This document shows, piece after piece, positions 9,598 to 17,925 of a stretch of DNA of 44,129 nt. The stretch covers positions 1-44,129 of the forward strand of contig CAMAFY010000022.1 in NCBI GenBank assembly GCA_945833885.1. Reading direction: 5' to 3'. The stretch's first letter is position 1. Each line of letters opens with the position of its first letter. The DNA comes from an uncultured Bacteroidales bacterium (GTDB lineage: Bacteria; Bacteroidota; Bacteroidia; Bacteroidales; Bacteroidaceae). Under the pieces are notes generated by a model. It was not told the origin of the DNA. It searched no databases and was given only the letters and a program-made list of their open reading frames with translations. The position numbers and the translations under genes are program-made.

Positions 9598-9858
9598 TTA
9601 CAGACGGTTGATTTCGCAGGGGAAATTCACGTTGAGTTTATAGTCGGCGATATAGGCCAGATGGTTCCAGAGTTTCTGCTTTACCTCGTTGTTGCGCAGA
9701 CTTTGCTGGGTGAGGGTGCCCATAATCTCCACAATGCGCTCGGCATAATCCTGGCGTTCGTCGGGATTCTCGACGGCCAGACACTCCTCGACCATCTGTT
9801 GCACGTTGCGGCCGTAGGAGGGCATTTTCAGTCGTGGGCGGTTGGTGTTGTAGTCCAT
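9598..9858 (-). CDS. DUF4290 protein, short form
   Basis: An 86-residue cytoplasmic protein beginning MDYNTNRPRLKMPSYGRNVQ, the signature start of DUF4290, a Bacteroidetes family of unknown function found next to murA. The conserved block DERQDYAERIVEIMG and the KLWNHLAYIADYKL motif follow. From memory, family members run to about 200 residues and continue after the PYEI-like motif. This one stops right after PCEINRL, so the C-terminal half is missing and no remnant of it lies in the 29 bp before murA. The frame is open 69 bp further upstream, but the start at 9858 is set by homology. It is probably the first gene of the murA-rimM-dxr-rseP unit. I found no clear promoter upstream. Confidence 0.75.
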   Translation of the reverse strand: MDYNTNRPRLKMPSYGRNVQQMVEECLAVENPDERQDYAERIVEIMGTLTQQSLRNNEVKQKLWNHLAYIADYKLNVNFPCEINRL

Positions 9859-10036
9859 AGGGGGGATATCTTTGGGGGCGCGCCGGGCATTCCGCGGTCC
9901 TTCGTCGGTGAAGGCCCCGCACGTCATGCCGGCAGTGACCGATGTCTGTTTCAGGTGTTTTGAATAATCGGTAAGTGTACGGGATGTTGAAACATGAAAA
10001 GATGGCTCAAACTAACATTAACCATAAAAGGTGTCT

Positions 10037-10127
10037 TTGGATTTTATCCTTCGTTTTCTCGCCATGGCATAGCATAAGCGCGTTACACTTGCTTCCGTTC
10101 TGCTCATCTGGCTTAATGGAAACGTTG
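10037..10127 (+). repeat. Dispersed element copy 1 (R1)
   Basis: About 90 bp beginning TTGGATTTTATCCTTCGTTT, then CTCGCCATGGCATA, then TTCTGCTCATCTGGCTTAATGG. It is clearly related to the copy at 29126-29213 and more distantly to copies at 39.7-43.3 kb. It lies between the tsaB stop and the DUF4290 start. The rest of 9859-10230 holds nothing that I can name. Confidence 0.7.
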
Positions 10128-10230
10128 TTTTGTACACTTACTTACCCTTGAAGAATAGGGTGTAAGGAATGTGGTAGACGCCGTGAACCGCCATCGTTCG
10201 GCGGCGACGATGTACGGCGTATTTTGGAAA

Positions 10231-10953
10231 TCAGAGCAGACTCTTCGACACGGTGGCCTGGAACTCCTTGAGGTAGAAAGGCTCGAAGTAGGCGGTGTCG
10301 ACAAACTGCCGGCGGGCATGGGCCATCTCCGCCAGGGGAGCCATGTGCTTTGCCAACGGTTCTATGCCGTCGATGAAGCGCGCGTTGGGGTGGCGGATGA
10401 CGCTCTTGCACTTCTCGGCACCGTTGCCGAAGAAGTAGACGGGCCCTTTTTCGAGGAACTCGATGTAGGTGTCTTCGGTGACGATTTCGGGCTGCACGCC
10501 GCGATATTGTATGGTTGCCGCCTTGTCGCCGCGCTGCGGACGGAGGGCTCGGTCGTAGACTGCGGCGTAGACCTCCATGCGGCGGGCGTCGAGCATGGGG
10601 CATATCAGGGCGTTCTCCTCAATCTCCTCGTGGTAGAGCAGCACGGGAACGCTCAGAAGTTTCAGCGTGGGGACCTCGATGAGCGGAATGTTCTTGCCGT
10701 ATGCCACACCTTTGGCGGTGGAGACGCCGATGCGCAGGCCGGTGTAACTGCCCGGACCGCTCGACACCGCCACGGCATCGACGGGGATGGCATGGTTCTC
10801 GGCGAAGCGGATGGCCTCCTCCACGTAGGGCGCCAGTTGCACGGCATGGTTGTGGCCGTCGTGGTTTTCCTGCTCAAAGATGACCTGTGCATCTTCCGAC
10901 ACGGCAACGGAGCAGATGTCGGTACTGGTTTCGATATGTAGAATGCAGGACAT
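10231..10953 (-). CDS. tsaB: tRNA t6A synthesis protein TsaB
   Basis: A 240-residue protein of the ASKHA (actin-like ATPase) fold that scaffolds TsaD in making threonylcarbamoyladenosine at position 37 of ANN-decoding tRNAs. It starts ILHIETSTDICSVAV (phosphate-loop-like strand), with SGPGSYTGLRIGVSTAKGVAYG (about residues 66-87), the family hallmark, then MLDARRMEVYAAVYD. The frame runs 88 codons further upstream through repeat DNA, but ATG 10953 is chosen because the family start is there. It has no close same-operon partner; tsaD and tsaE are not in the window. A 22-bp array lies 150 bp upstream. Confidence 0.93.
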   Translation of the reverse strand: MSCILHIETSTDICSVAVSEDAQVIFEQENHDGHNHAVQLAPYVEEAIRFAENHAIPVDAVAVSSGPGSYTGLRIGVSTAKGVAYGKNIPLIEVPTLKLLSVPVLLYHEEIEENALICPMLDARRMEVYAAVYDRALRPQRGDKAATIQYRGVQPEIVTEDTYIEFLEKGPVYFFGNGAEKCKSVIRHPNARFIDGIEPLAKHMAPLAEMAHARRQFVDTAYFEPFYLKEFQATVSKSLL

Positions 10954-11100
10954 GGTGTGTATGCTTTCTCGTTTTCTGATATTCGGTTTTTGGTGCCGGC
11001 TCTCCGGGCGGTTGGCAGGAGGCGGAGGCAGGTGCAGGCCTGTGGCAGACGACGGTGCGACGATGCAGAATCCCCGTCGGGAAAATCCCTGCAAAAAAGT

Positions 11101-11210
11101 GCGGCATTTCTTGACGTAAAATGCAGCACTTCTTGACGTAAAGTGCGGCACTCTCTGATGGAAAAAGCGGCACTTCGTGGGCACCGTGCGAAGGTCCTTG
11201 GCAGACTTGC
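11101..11210. repeat. 22-bp array upstream of tsaB
   Basis: Four clear units (11101, 11123, 11145, 11167) and a weaker fifth. The core GCACTTCTTGACGTAAAGTGC has perfect arms GCACTT and AAGTGC around a 9-nt loop. It sits in the tsaB upstream region. The gap 10954-12200 is the longest gene-free stretch in the window. It holds this array, two more (11472, 11888) and a decayed coding fragment. Confidence 0.9.
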
Positions 11211-11471
11211 GCGACATTACGTGCGCATTACGCGTAATTTACAAGTTGCGAAATTACCCTTTTTGCCGCAGTTCTCCAAAGTAAAAGTCCAAAAAACGGC
11301 ATTTTGTCCTTTGCCGCCCCGCCATTTGTTGTGGTGATGCGTCAAACCCCTCGCGTTTTCACCGCACCGCACCCATCCCGCCGTGTGGATTCCCACGTTC
11401 GCCGCCGCGTTTTTCCTCCGCCCCCACTGCACTTCCTCAACCTCCTCCGCCGCTTTATCTCATGCACGCCA

Positions 11472-11559
11472 TCGCACACCTATGCGCGTAGTACCGCACA
11501 CCTTTACGCATAACACCATCCACACTTACGTATGGTGCCGCCCACCTATGCGCTCACCA
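11472..11559. repeat. 22-bp array in the 11-12 kb gap
   Basis: Four 22-bp units (11472, 11494, 11516, 11538) with the pattern CCGCACACCTnTnCGCnTAnnA. Purine and pyrimidine positions are kept although bases vary. All open reading frames across it are short and unlike known proteins. Confidence 0.82.
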
Positions 11560-11689
11560 TTTCTCTTCCTCAGAATTAGCGTTGTTTCCGTTCACGTTTA
11601 CCTCCATGATTTTTGCGCACAACGTGGCGGAATGCTGCGCATATCAGGGTTCACTTTTTGCCGGTATCCGCGTTCCGGCGCGTAGAAGG

Positions 11690-11860
11690 CATCGCCCTTA
11701 TGATAAAGATGCTTTGCTCCGCGGGATTTGCTTTGACATAGAAGGTGAAAGTTGTGCCGTCGGGGGAGGTTTTCCACCGTCACGCTGTTCGTGTTCACCG
11801 TGCCGCTCGCCACATCCCGCTGATGGAATTGCTGTAGCGGAATGCGCCCATGCGGTTGTA
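11690..11860 (-). pseudogene. Decayed fragment of an FN3-like secreted protein
   Basis: On the minus strand one frame reads SGTVNTNSVTVENLP and the next frame continues with DGTTFTFYVKANP. Joined by a one-base shift, these give the typical fibronectin type III strand pattern (VTVENLPDGTTFTFYVKA). Upstream another frame gives YLYYNRMGAFRYSNSISG. No single frame is intact, there is no start, and the flanks are repeat arrays. I read it as the remnant of a larger surface protein. The evidence is only this short match. Confidence 0.35.
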
Positions 11861-11887
11861 ATACAGGTATTTGCATCTCGCTTCCGT

Positions 11888-11997
11888 CATTTCCGCTGCC
11901 TTCATGCCGCTTCCGAAGGCTTGTTCCGTTGCTCCCGAAGACTCGTTCCGTTGCTTCCGAAGGCTCGTTCCGTTGCTTCCGAAGGCTTGTTCCACCG
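11888..11997. repeat. 22-bp array downstream of rprY
   Basis: Four highly similar units (11910, 11932, 11954, 11976; core CTTCCGAAGGCTTGTTCCG) plus a diverged one at 11888. Only 1-4 bases differ per unit, so this array is younger than most others here. It lies about 200 bp beyond the stop of rprY. Confidence 0.93.
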
Positions 11998-12200
11998 CCA
12001 TCGCGGGGCACAAAAAAGCACTCCGTCGCACGGTCTGCCGGTAATGTGGCAGGATGGTGCGTCGGAGTGCAAATGTATGTGCGGGCTCAGCAAATGGGCT
12101 CTGCCGGGTATTGCCCGCAAATAAGCAATGATTGTTTACGGAGGCGGCTGGCGTAGTCAGCCGGTGAAGGGGGGATGCCCCTTATGGATGCCGGTGCGTC

Positions 12201-12908
12201 TTATTCCTCCTCCTCGGTGATGGGGCATACAAGTTTGTAGCCTTGTCCGTGGATGTTGATGATTTCCACGTCGGGATCGTCCTTGAGGAAACTGCGGAGT
12301 TTGGCGATATAGACGTCCATGGAGCGTGCTTTGAACTGTCCTTCCTCCACCCAGATGGTGCTAAGTGCGTAGTCGCGCTGCAGGATGTCGTTGGCATTCT
12401 TGCAGAGGAGTGCGAGGAGTCCGTTCTCTTTCGTGGTGAGTTTGCGCGAACCGCTGGGACCTGTGAGCACCTGCTTCATGCTGTCGAAGGTGTATTTTCC
12501 GATGTTGAAGTTGGTTTTGTCGCGTGTCTTCTTCACCGATGTGCGTCGGAGGATGGCCTCGATGCGGAGAGTGAGTTCCTCCATGGAGAAGGGTTTGGTG
12601 ATGTAGTCGTCGGCTCCCATCTTGAAACCTTCGAGGATGTCGTCGCGAAGGTTTTTGGCTGTGAGGAAGATGATGGGTGTTTCGGTGTCGGTGGCGCGTA
12701 TTTCGCGTGCCAAAGTGAAGCCGTCCTTCTTGGGCATCATCACGTCGAGGATGCAAAGGCTGTAACTTCCGCTTCGGAAGGCCAGCAGTCCGGCCTCGCC
12801 ATCGGGGCAAAGTGTGGCCTCGTAGCCCTTGGCTTGGAGGTATTCGCGAAGAAGCATACCGAGGTTCTCGTCGTCTTCGCAGAGGAGAATCTTGTAGGTG
12901 TCAGACAT
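12201..12908 (-). CDS. rprY: OmpR-family response regulator, RprY-like
   Basis: A 235-residue DNA-binding regulator. The receiver domain (1-120) has the acidic pocket Glu11-Asp12-Asp13, phosphoacceptor Asp55 (CILDVMMPKKDG), Thr83 and Lys105 (DDYITKPFS). The C-terminal winged helix (about 132-230) ends with SMDVYIAKLRSFLKDDPDVEIINIHGQGYKLV, the recognition helix and wing of the OmpR class. It pairs with the sensor kinase gene upstream on the same strand and closely resembles Bacteroides RprY, which has been linked to envelope and energy metabolism. The two genes are separated by a 264-bp perfectly phased repeat array, unusual for a two-component pair. The start is ATG 12908. Confidence 0.92.
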   Translation of the reverse strand: MSDTYKILLCEDDENLGMLLREYLQAKGYEATLCPDGEAGLLAFRSGSYSLCILDVMMPKKDGFTLAREIRATDTETPIIFLTAKNLRDDILEGFKMGADDYITKPFSMEELTLRIEAILRRTSVKKTRDKTNFNIGKYTFDSMKQVLTGPSGSRKLTTKENGLLALLCKNANDILQRDYALSTIWVEEGQFKARSMDVYIAKLRSFLKDDPDVEIINIHGQGYKLVCPITEEEE

Positions 12909-12952
12909 ATTGTTCGGTGTTTTTTTGTTTTCAGTTCAGAAGTTCGTAAGAT

Positions 12953-13216
12953 GCTGTCCGGAAGCCGGTGAAGGGTGTCCGGAAGCCCTGCTGAATGTTG
13001 TCCGGCAGTCCGGTAAGCATTACCCGGAAATCCGACAAGTGCAGCCTGAAAATCCGGAAATATTATCCGTAAGTCTGGTGGGGGAATCTGGAACTTCCGT
13101 GAAATGGTGTTTGGAATCCCAGAAAGAGGCGTCCGGAAATCCGCGGGAAAAAGTGCGGAAGTTTGCGGTGCGAAGTTCGGAGGTTTGTGCCGCTAAGTGC
13201 GGATGTTTTCCAGCGG
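12953..13216. repeat. Twelve-unit 22-bp array between rprX and rprY
   Basis: Twelve units on an unbroken 22-bp grid (12953 to 13216, 264 bp). The recurring core is TGTCCGGAAnnCC. The last three units shift to AAGTGCGGAAGTTTGCGG-like sequence, the form seen in arrays at 25044, 33233 and 40049. No indel breaks the phase in spite of strong divergence. The array starts 17 bp after the rprX stop and ends 44 bp before the rprY start. Confidence 0.92.
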
Positions 13217-13232
13217 TTTTGCGGCATTCCGT

Positions 13233-14750
13233 TCATTGTTCCACAGCGTCCATCAGGGGGAACGACAGGACGAAGGTGGTTCCCTGTCCGTAGACGCTTT
13301 CGGCGTGTATGCTTCCCTTGTGTCCTTGTACGACGGAACTGACGTAAGCCAGCCCGAGACCGAAGCCCTTGACGTCGTGGCGGTTGCCGGTGGAGACGCG
13401 GTAGAAGCGGTCGAAGATGCGCTTGAGGTCGTCCTTCTTGATGCCGATACCGTTGTCGGTGATGTAGATTTTGAGAAAACGTCCCTCGTTTGCGGTGCGT
13501 ATGTCCACGTGCAGCGGCTCGCTTTCCTCATATCCCAGGTCGGGCGACTTGTGGTATTTCAGCGCGTTGTCGAGAAGGTTGAAGATGACGTTGGTGAAGT
13601 GCATCTTGTCGGCGCAGATAATGGGGTCGTCCGCCTCGAGGTGTGTGGAGATTGTGCCGCCGACGTTCTGCACTTTTATGGTGAACGTCTGCGCGACGTC
13701 CTCAATGATGCTGTTGGCATCGAGTTCATCCATTTTGAAAGTGGCGGCCTTTCCGCGTTCGAAGAGGCTGGTTTGCAGCACCTTGTCCACCTGGAATCGC
13801 AGGCGTTTGCTCTCGTCGCTGATGATTCGGGCGAGGTTTTTCAGCATAGCCTCGTTCTTTCCCACCACGGGGTCCGAAAGCATCTGTGCCGCCAGCGAGA
13901 TGCTGGATATCGGAGTCTTGAACTCGTGCGTCATGTTGTTCACGAAATCGTTCTTCATTTCCGTAAGCCGTTTCTGGCGGAAGATGATGAAGATGGTGTA
14001 GACGAAGACGACGAGGAGGATGAACGTCAGCGCCAGTGCCGGCACGAGCATGCGTGCTGTGGCAAAGACGTACGACTTGCTGTTGGTGAAGTGCACGTAG
14101 ATGATGCCCTGTCCGTTGGGGGGATCGGTGGGAAAGAGCACCTGACTGTAGATGGTGGCGCGGCCCGGCTCCTCGTATTCGCAACAGCGGTAGAGTTCGC
14201 GGCCGTCATAAGTGGTGACTCTGAAATGGTATTTCGAGTCGATATGGTAGAGTTTCAGCAACTGTTGTATGGAGCGGTCGAGTTCATCGTAGTTCACACG
14301 TCCCTCGATGCTTCGGAAAAGGGGCTTGTAACCTACGGTGTACACCACCTCGGTGAGGAGGTCCTTCTGGTGCAACACCCGTTGACGCAGTTTCTCGCGC
14401 CGCTTTTGCTGGTCGTCCTGCTGCTTGAACGTAGGGTTCACCGGCATATAATATGCCTCGCCTTTCGAGTCTTTGAGTTTCTCGATGGAGTCGTTGATGG
14501 CATCGAGTTCCGCTTGTGCGCGGCGTTTGAGTATGGTGTCCGAGGCTTCGATTTCCTTCTCCACGGCGGCGCGTGTCTCGTTCATCTCCAGATTGTACGC
14601 CACACGGGAGAGGACACGTCCGACGGCCCCGTCAAATTGTTCCTGACGGGCCTCGACGACCTCCTCAAAATAGTGCATCTGAATGTAGATGAGGCCGGCA
14701 AATGTCAATGCCATTATGATGGCGATTGTCCATATCGTTCTCTTTTTCAT
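13233..14750 (-). CDS. rprX: Sensor histidine kinase, RprX-like
   Basis: A 505-residue inner-membrane sensor. Membrane segments lie at about 8-26 and 234-258, enclosing a periplasmic sensor domain of roughly 200 residues, rich in charge and partly coiled. A dimerisation and phosphoacceptor helix follows with NNMTHEFKTPISSISLAAQML (His275), then the HATPase domain: N box NVIFNLLDNALKYH, G1 YITDNGIGI, F box IFDRFYRV and G2 GFGLGLAYV. It should phosphorylate the RprY-like regulator encoded next. The signal sensed is unknown. A lone -7-like box (TAAATTTG) lies at 14762-14755, without a clear -33 partner. Confidence 0.92.
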   Translation of the reverse strand: MKKRTIWTIAIIMALTFAGLIYIQMHYFEEVVEARQEQFDGAVGRVLSRVAYNLEMNETRAAVEKEIEASDTILKRRAQAELDAINDSIEKLKDSKGEAYYMPVNPTFKQQDDQQKRREKLRQRVLHQKDLLTEVVYTVGYKPLFRSIEGRVNYDELDRSIQQLLKLYHIDSKYHFRVTTYDGRELYRCCEYEEPGRATIYSQVLFPTDPPNGQGIIYVHFTNSKSYVFATARMLVPALALTFILLVVFVYTIFIIFRQKRLTEMKNDFVNNMTHEFKTPISSISLAAQMLSDPVVGKNEAMLKNLARIISDESKRLRFQVDKVLQTSLFERGKAATFKMDELDANSIIEDVAQTFTIKVQNVGGTISTHLEADDPIICADKMHFTNVIFNLLDNALKYHKSPDLGYEESEPLHVDIRTANEGRFLKIYITDNGIGIKKDDLKRIFDRFYRVSTGNRHDVKGFGLGLAYVSSVVQGHKGSIHAESVYGQGTTFVLSFPLMDAVEQ

Positions 14751-15011
14751 AGGGCAAATTTACACTTTATGACATTGTGGAATCTTACGGAATACTGCCT
14801 TTTTTTGGCTTTTCGCGTTTAATTTTCAAAAAAACGTCCGTGAAGTTACGAAATCATTAACTACGGTTTTCTGCTGAACCTCCCGCCCTTCCCCGCCTTT
14901 CCGCCGTCCGGGGGCTGAGGATTTGTCCTGTGCGGAGTGGGGAAACCCGACGTGCGCAAAGCGGAAATCCCGTCCTTTCCGGCGGATGATCGCCGCTCTC
15001 GTCCGCCCTGG

Positions 15012-15208
15012 CTGCAGGATTCTTTTACACGGGTTATGGGGGACGTTGTGCGGATAGCGGTTTTCCGGTGCGCTGACCACAGGAAACATTTTCACGGATT
15101 ACGGCCCTCGTCCGCCCAGGCTGCAAGATTCTTTTACACGGATTACAGGTTTTAGGGGCACGGGTTTTAAGGTTTTTCCACCAAGTCCGCAGTTTTTTTA
15201 CACGAAAA
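15012..15208. repeat. 22-bp-period array upstream of the FISUMP-like gene
   Basis: Nine units of 22 bp (one of 21) from 15012. Units 1 and 6 are near copies (CTGCAGGATTCTTTTACACG versus CTGCAAGATTCTTTTACACG, 109 bp apart), and most units end in CACGG. The gap 14751-15635 contains nothing else except a possible -7 box TAATTTTG at 15320-15327. Confidence 0.72.
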
Positions 15209-15635
15209 GCGCTACTTTGGAGCCCTGAAAACAAATCGGGAAACTGCCAAAGCACGTGTCCGCGAGGGGGTAAAGGATAAAAAAATGCCTGAAATGTAGG
15301 GAAATGTAAAAGAAAATCGTAATTTTGCAACCCAAAATGTTCCCGTTCCTCCGATGCGGGACGGAGATTTTATGTGGGTAAAACGCATCGGTTTGCCGGA
15401 TGAAGGTCGGGTGCCCTGACCGGAATTTCCACGGTTCAGGAAACAGGGGCCGATGTGTGCCTGCATGAACAGGGGATTTCCGCGAAGAGAAAGACCGGAG
15501 GCCGGCAAAACAATCCCACAAAACAAGAAGAAAATCAGCGGTGGAAATCTATGCAATCCACCAGCAACAATAAGAGTTTTCACGACGGGAAGCCCCCGCT
15601 TTCCCTACCGTTTTCACCGATTCTCACGTACGTTT

Positions 15636-16349
15636 ATGTCACATTCTACCCATAGGATTCTGCTTTTTTGCCTGTTGTCGCTTGTCTCCTCGCTATGTTC
15701 CGTGGCGCAGAGCCTTGCGGTGTATTCCAAGGATGGCGGCCGCTACGACTATGCCACCAACGACATCGACAGCATTGTCTTCACCGAGCGTGAGCCTCTG
15801 CCGCTGACGCAGCCTGAGAATGTGGAGGCCGTGGACCTCGGACTCAGCGTCCGTTGGGCAAACTGCAACGTCGGCGCCCTGCGACCTTCGGATTCCGGAG
15901 CGTTTTTCGCGTGGGGCGAGACGGAGGAGAAGGATGTTTATGACTGGAACACGTATGTCGACGCCGATTGTACTGAACTATGTTCGAGCATCAGCGGCAC
16001 CCTGAACGATGCCGCCTACGTGGCGTGGGGCGAACAATGGCGCTTGCCCTCGCTTTCCGAGATGCAGGAACTCTGCGACCGCTGCACTTGGACGTGGGGC
16101 GACGAGGACGGAGTGGCGGGATGCCGCGTGACGGGACCCAGCGGTGCCTCCATCTTCCTGCCGGCAGCCGGTGTCCGACAGGGCAGCGACGGATATCTCA
16201 ATGCCTCGTACGGCAGTTATCTCACGGGAACAGCCGATGCCACGAACTGCTACTATTCGCGTTCGCTGGTTTTCTATAAGGATGCCTCGCACTGGATCGA
16301 CACCAGTCTGCGCGACTATGGTCAGGTGGCGCGTGCCGTCCGTCGCTGA
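15636..16349 (+). CDS. Secreted FISUMP-like (paralogous) domain protein
   Basis: A 237-residue protein with a signal peptide (about 1-27: RILLFCLLSLVSSLCSVAQS). Next comes LAVYSKDGGRYDYATNDIDSIVF, a short motif frequent at the N terminus of secreted Prevotella proteins. Then EAVDLGLSVRWANCNVGA, FAWGETEEKDVYDWNTY, EQWRLPSLSEMQEL and a final VARAVRR make up the FISUMP (Fibrobacter major paralogous) domain, a lectin-like fold of unknown ligand. The frame stays open 61 codons upstream, but ATG 15636 gives the proper signal peptide. It is monocistronic and convergent with the acyltransferase gene. Probably exported and surface or periplasmic; a binding role is a guess. Confidence 0.78.
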   Translation: MSHSTHRILLFCLLSLVSSLCSVAQSLAVYSKDGGRYDYATNDIDSIVFTEREPLPLTQPENVEAVDLGLSVRWANCNVGALRPSDSGAFFAWGETEEKDVYDWNTYVDADCTELCSSISGTLNDAAYVAWGEQWRLPSLSEMQELCDRCTWTWGDEDGVAGCRVTGPSGASIFLPAAGVRQGSDGYLNASYGSYLTGTADATNCYYSRSLVFYKDASHWIDTSLRDYGQVARAVRR

Positions 16350-16524
16350 CTTTCCGTGCAGAAGTTTTGGACGGGTAGGGTGTACTCCCTCCCGATTTTT
16401 GCCGACATCTTTGTAAAACGCCTTCGGAATCCCCGTTGAACCGCATCGTGACAACGTTGGAAGACGTTAGCGAACACACATTTATATATTGTCATGACGG
16501 CTTAATATGCTGCCATGACGGCAG

Positions 16525-16573
16525 AAAAAAGTAAATCCGCCCCGGAACCAAATGGTCTTCCGAGGCGGATTTG
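16525..16573 (-). terminator. Terminator of the acyltransferase gene
   Basis: AAATCCGCC (16534-16542) and CGGAA pair with TTCCG and GGCGGATTT (16565-16573). On the minus strand the hairpin is followed by ACTTTTTTC. Just left of it, TGTCATGACGG and TGCCATGACGG recur 22 bp apart (16490, 16512), a two-unit trace of the 22-bp periodicity. The gap 16350-16636 holds no gene. Confidence 0.78.
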
Positions 16574-16636
16574 CTATGGCTATACGGTAGTCTTATGCCA
16601 GATGCCGGAATGTCGGCGGGTCGATGTGCCGGATTC

Positions 16637-17803
16637 CTACTTTGCGGCAAGTTTGTTTTTCACCGGATTGGCGTACATTGTCAGCATACATTCGTAGAGG
16701 AACTTCTCGTCTTTGTTGGGAATATCGATCTTGGCAAGTTGTCCGTCGATGTAATTCTTGAAGGTTTCCTCGTCCTGAGCATTGTAGTGGTCGGCGTATT
16801 TGCGCTCCCCTTCGAGCAGGTCAGCGGCAATGTAGTTGCCGGGGAACAGCACATAGCCCCGGTGAATCTCGCGGTCCATGCGCGTGGCGACCTCTTCGAA
16901 GAAGTAACCGTTTGGAATATTCTCCAAATCGTCGAGCCATGTGTTGATGCAAGGTGCGCATTCGTAGCGTACACGTCCCTTGAAACCCATGATTCCCGTC
17001 TTCATATTCTCCAGGTCATCCTTGCGGCTCTTGCGGTATTTCGGGTCATCCCGTTTGAGTTGGAACTCCTTTGCTTTGAGGTAATCGCAGGGGTCGTACT
17101 CGTAACTGATGGTAAGCGGAATGATGTTGAGCGGTTTCAGACACTCGATGAACGTGCCTTCGGCACCCATTGCCAGCATCTTCAGCACCGAGGGTTGCGT
17201 ATTGTCGCTGCTGTCCTTCGCACGTCCTTCGCGCTGGGCAATCCAGATGTTCTCGCGTTTTTCCGTAACGGCGAAGTGGATGTATTCGCTCATCAGTTTG
17301 CTGCTTTTGTACATTTCGCGCGGAGTGAGGCTCCGGCGCACGATGAATGCCTTGTTCAGGCGCACGAGTTTCTCTATCCAGGGGTAGATGAGCAGGTTGT
17401 CGCCGATGGCAATCTCCACGGTCGTCTCGTAGTCCTGCCGCATGAGGAGGATGTCGAGCAGGGCACTGTCGAGGACAATGTCGCGGTGGTTGCTGATGAA
17501 AGTGTAGCGTCCTTTGGGGTCGGGCAGGGGATGTCCTTTCATGGAAATGCTCGTCATGCTGCGCTTGATGACGGAGTCGACAATGGGACGCATGAACTTC
17601 ATCTGGAAGTCGAGCAACGTTTTCACGCCGCTCATGCGGAATGCCATTTTCAGCATGCCGCGTCGCGCGAACTTCGGAAGCCATGGAATGTAGCCACGGA
17701 TGAGGCGTGCGAACTGGCGGTCGTCCACCAATTCGTTGAAAGCCTGTTTCACCTCTTCATCGCAATAGGGGCGGATGGGGTCGAATTTTGCTGGTATTTT
17801 CAT
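16637..17803 (-). CDS. PlsC-like glycerol-3-phosphate/lysophosphatidate acyltransferase
   Basis: A 388-residue protein with the acyltransferase signature: TFISNHRDIVLDSALL (His106 with Asp108 or Asp112, matching the NHx4-5D block), then IPFI-like AFIVRRSLTPREM, and IWIAQREGRAKDSSD (the EGTR-equivalent block that binds the phosphate of the acceptor). Family members esterify position 1 or 2 of glycerol phosphate in membrane lipid synthesis at the inner face of the cytoplasmic membrane. The protein is longer than E. coli PlsC (245) and the C-terminal 150 residues are of a type common in Bacteroidetes members. It is followed by a terminator; ddl, upstream on the same strand, ends 122 bp before the start. 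Exact acceptor unknown. Confidence 0.8.
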   Translation of the reverse strand: MKIPAKFDPIRPYCDEEVKQAFNELVDDRQFARLIRGYIPWLPKFARRGMLKMAFRMSGVKTLLDFQMKFMRPIVDSVIKRSMTSISMKGHPLPDPKGRYTFISNHRDIVLDSALLDILLMRQDYETTVEIAIGDNLLIYPWIEKLVRLNKAFIVRRSLTPREMYKSSKLMSEYIHFAVTEKRENIWIAQREGRAKDSSDNTQPSVLKMLAMGAEGTFIECLKPLNIIPLTISYEYDPCDYLKAKEFQLKRDDPKYRKSRKDDLENMKTGIMGFKGRVRYECAPCINTWLDDLENIPNGYFFEEVATRMDREIHRGYVLFPGNYIAADLLEGERKYADHYNAQDEETFKNYIDGQLAKIDIPNKDEKFLYECMLTMYANPVKNKLAAK

Positions 17804-17925
17804 GGTGTTGAGGGGATTTTCGTGGAGGATGGTGTTGTGCTTTCAGTAGCGGATGGCTGACATTTGCCGCCGCCTCATGGAGGCATCCGTCTTCCGTCTC
17901 CGGGACATCCTGCGGGCAATCGCGG

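Noticed and set aside
10954..11217. N-terminal extension of TsaB by 88 codons
   Set aside because: The extension is encoded by the 22-bp array and spacer. The TsaB family starts at MSCILHIETST.
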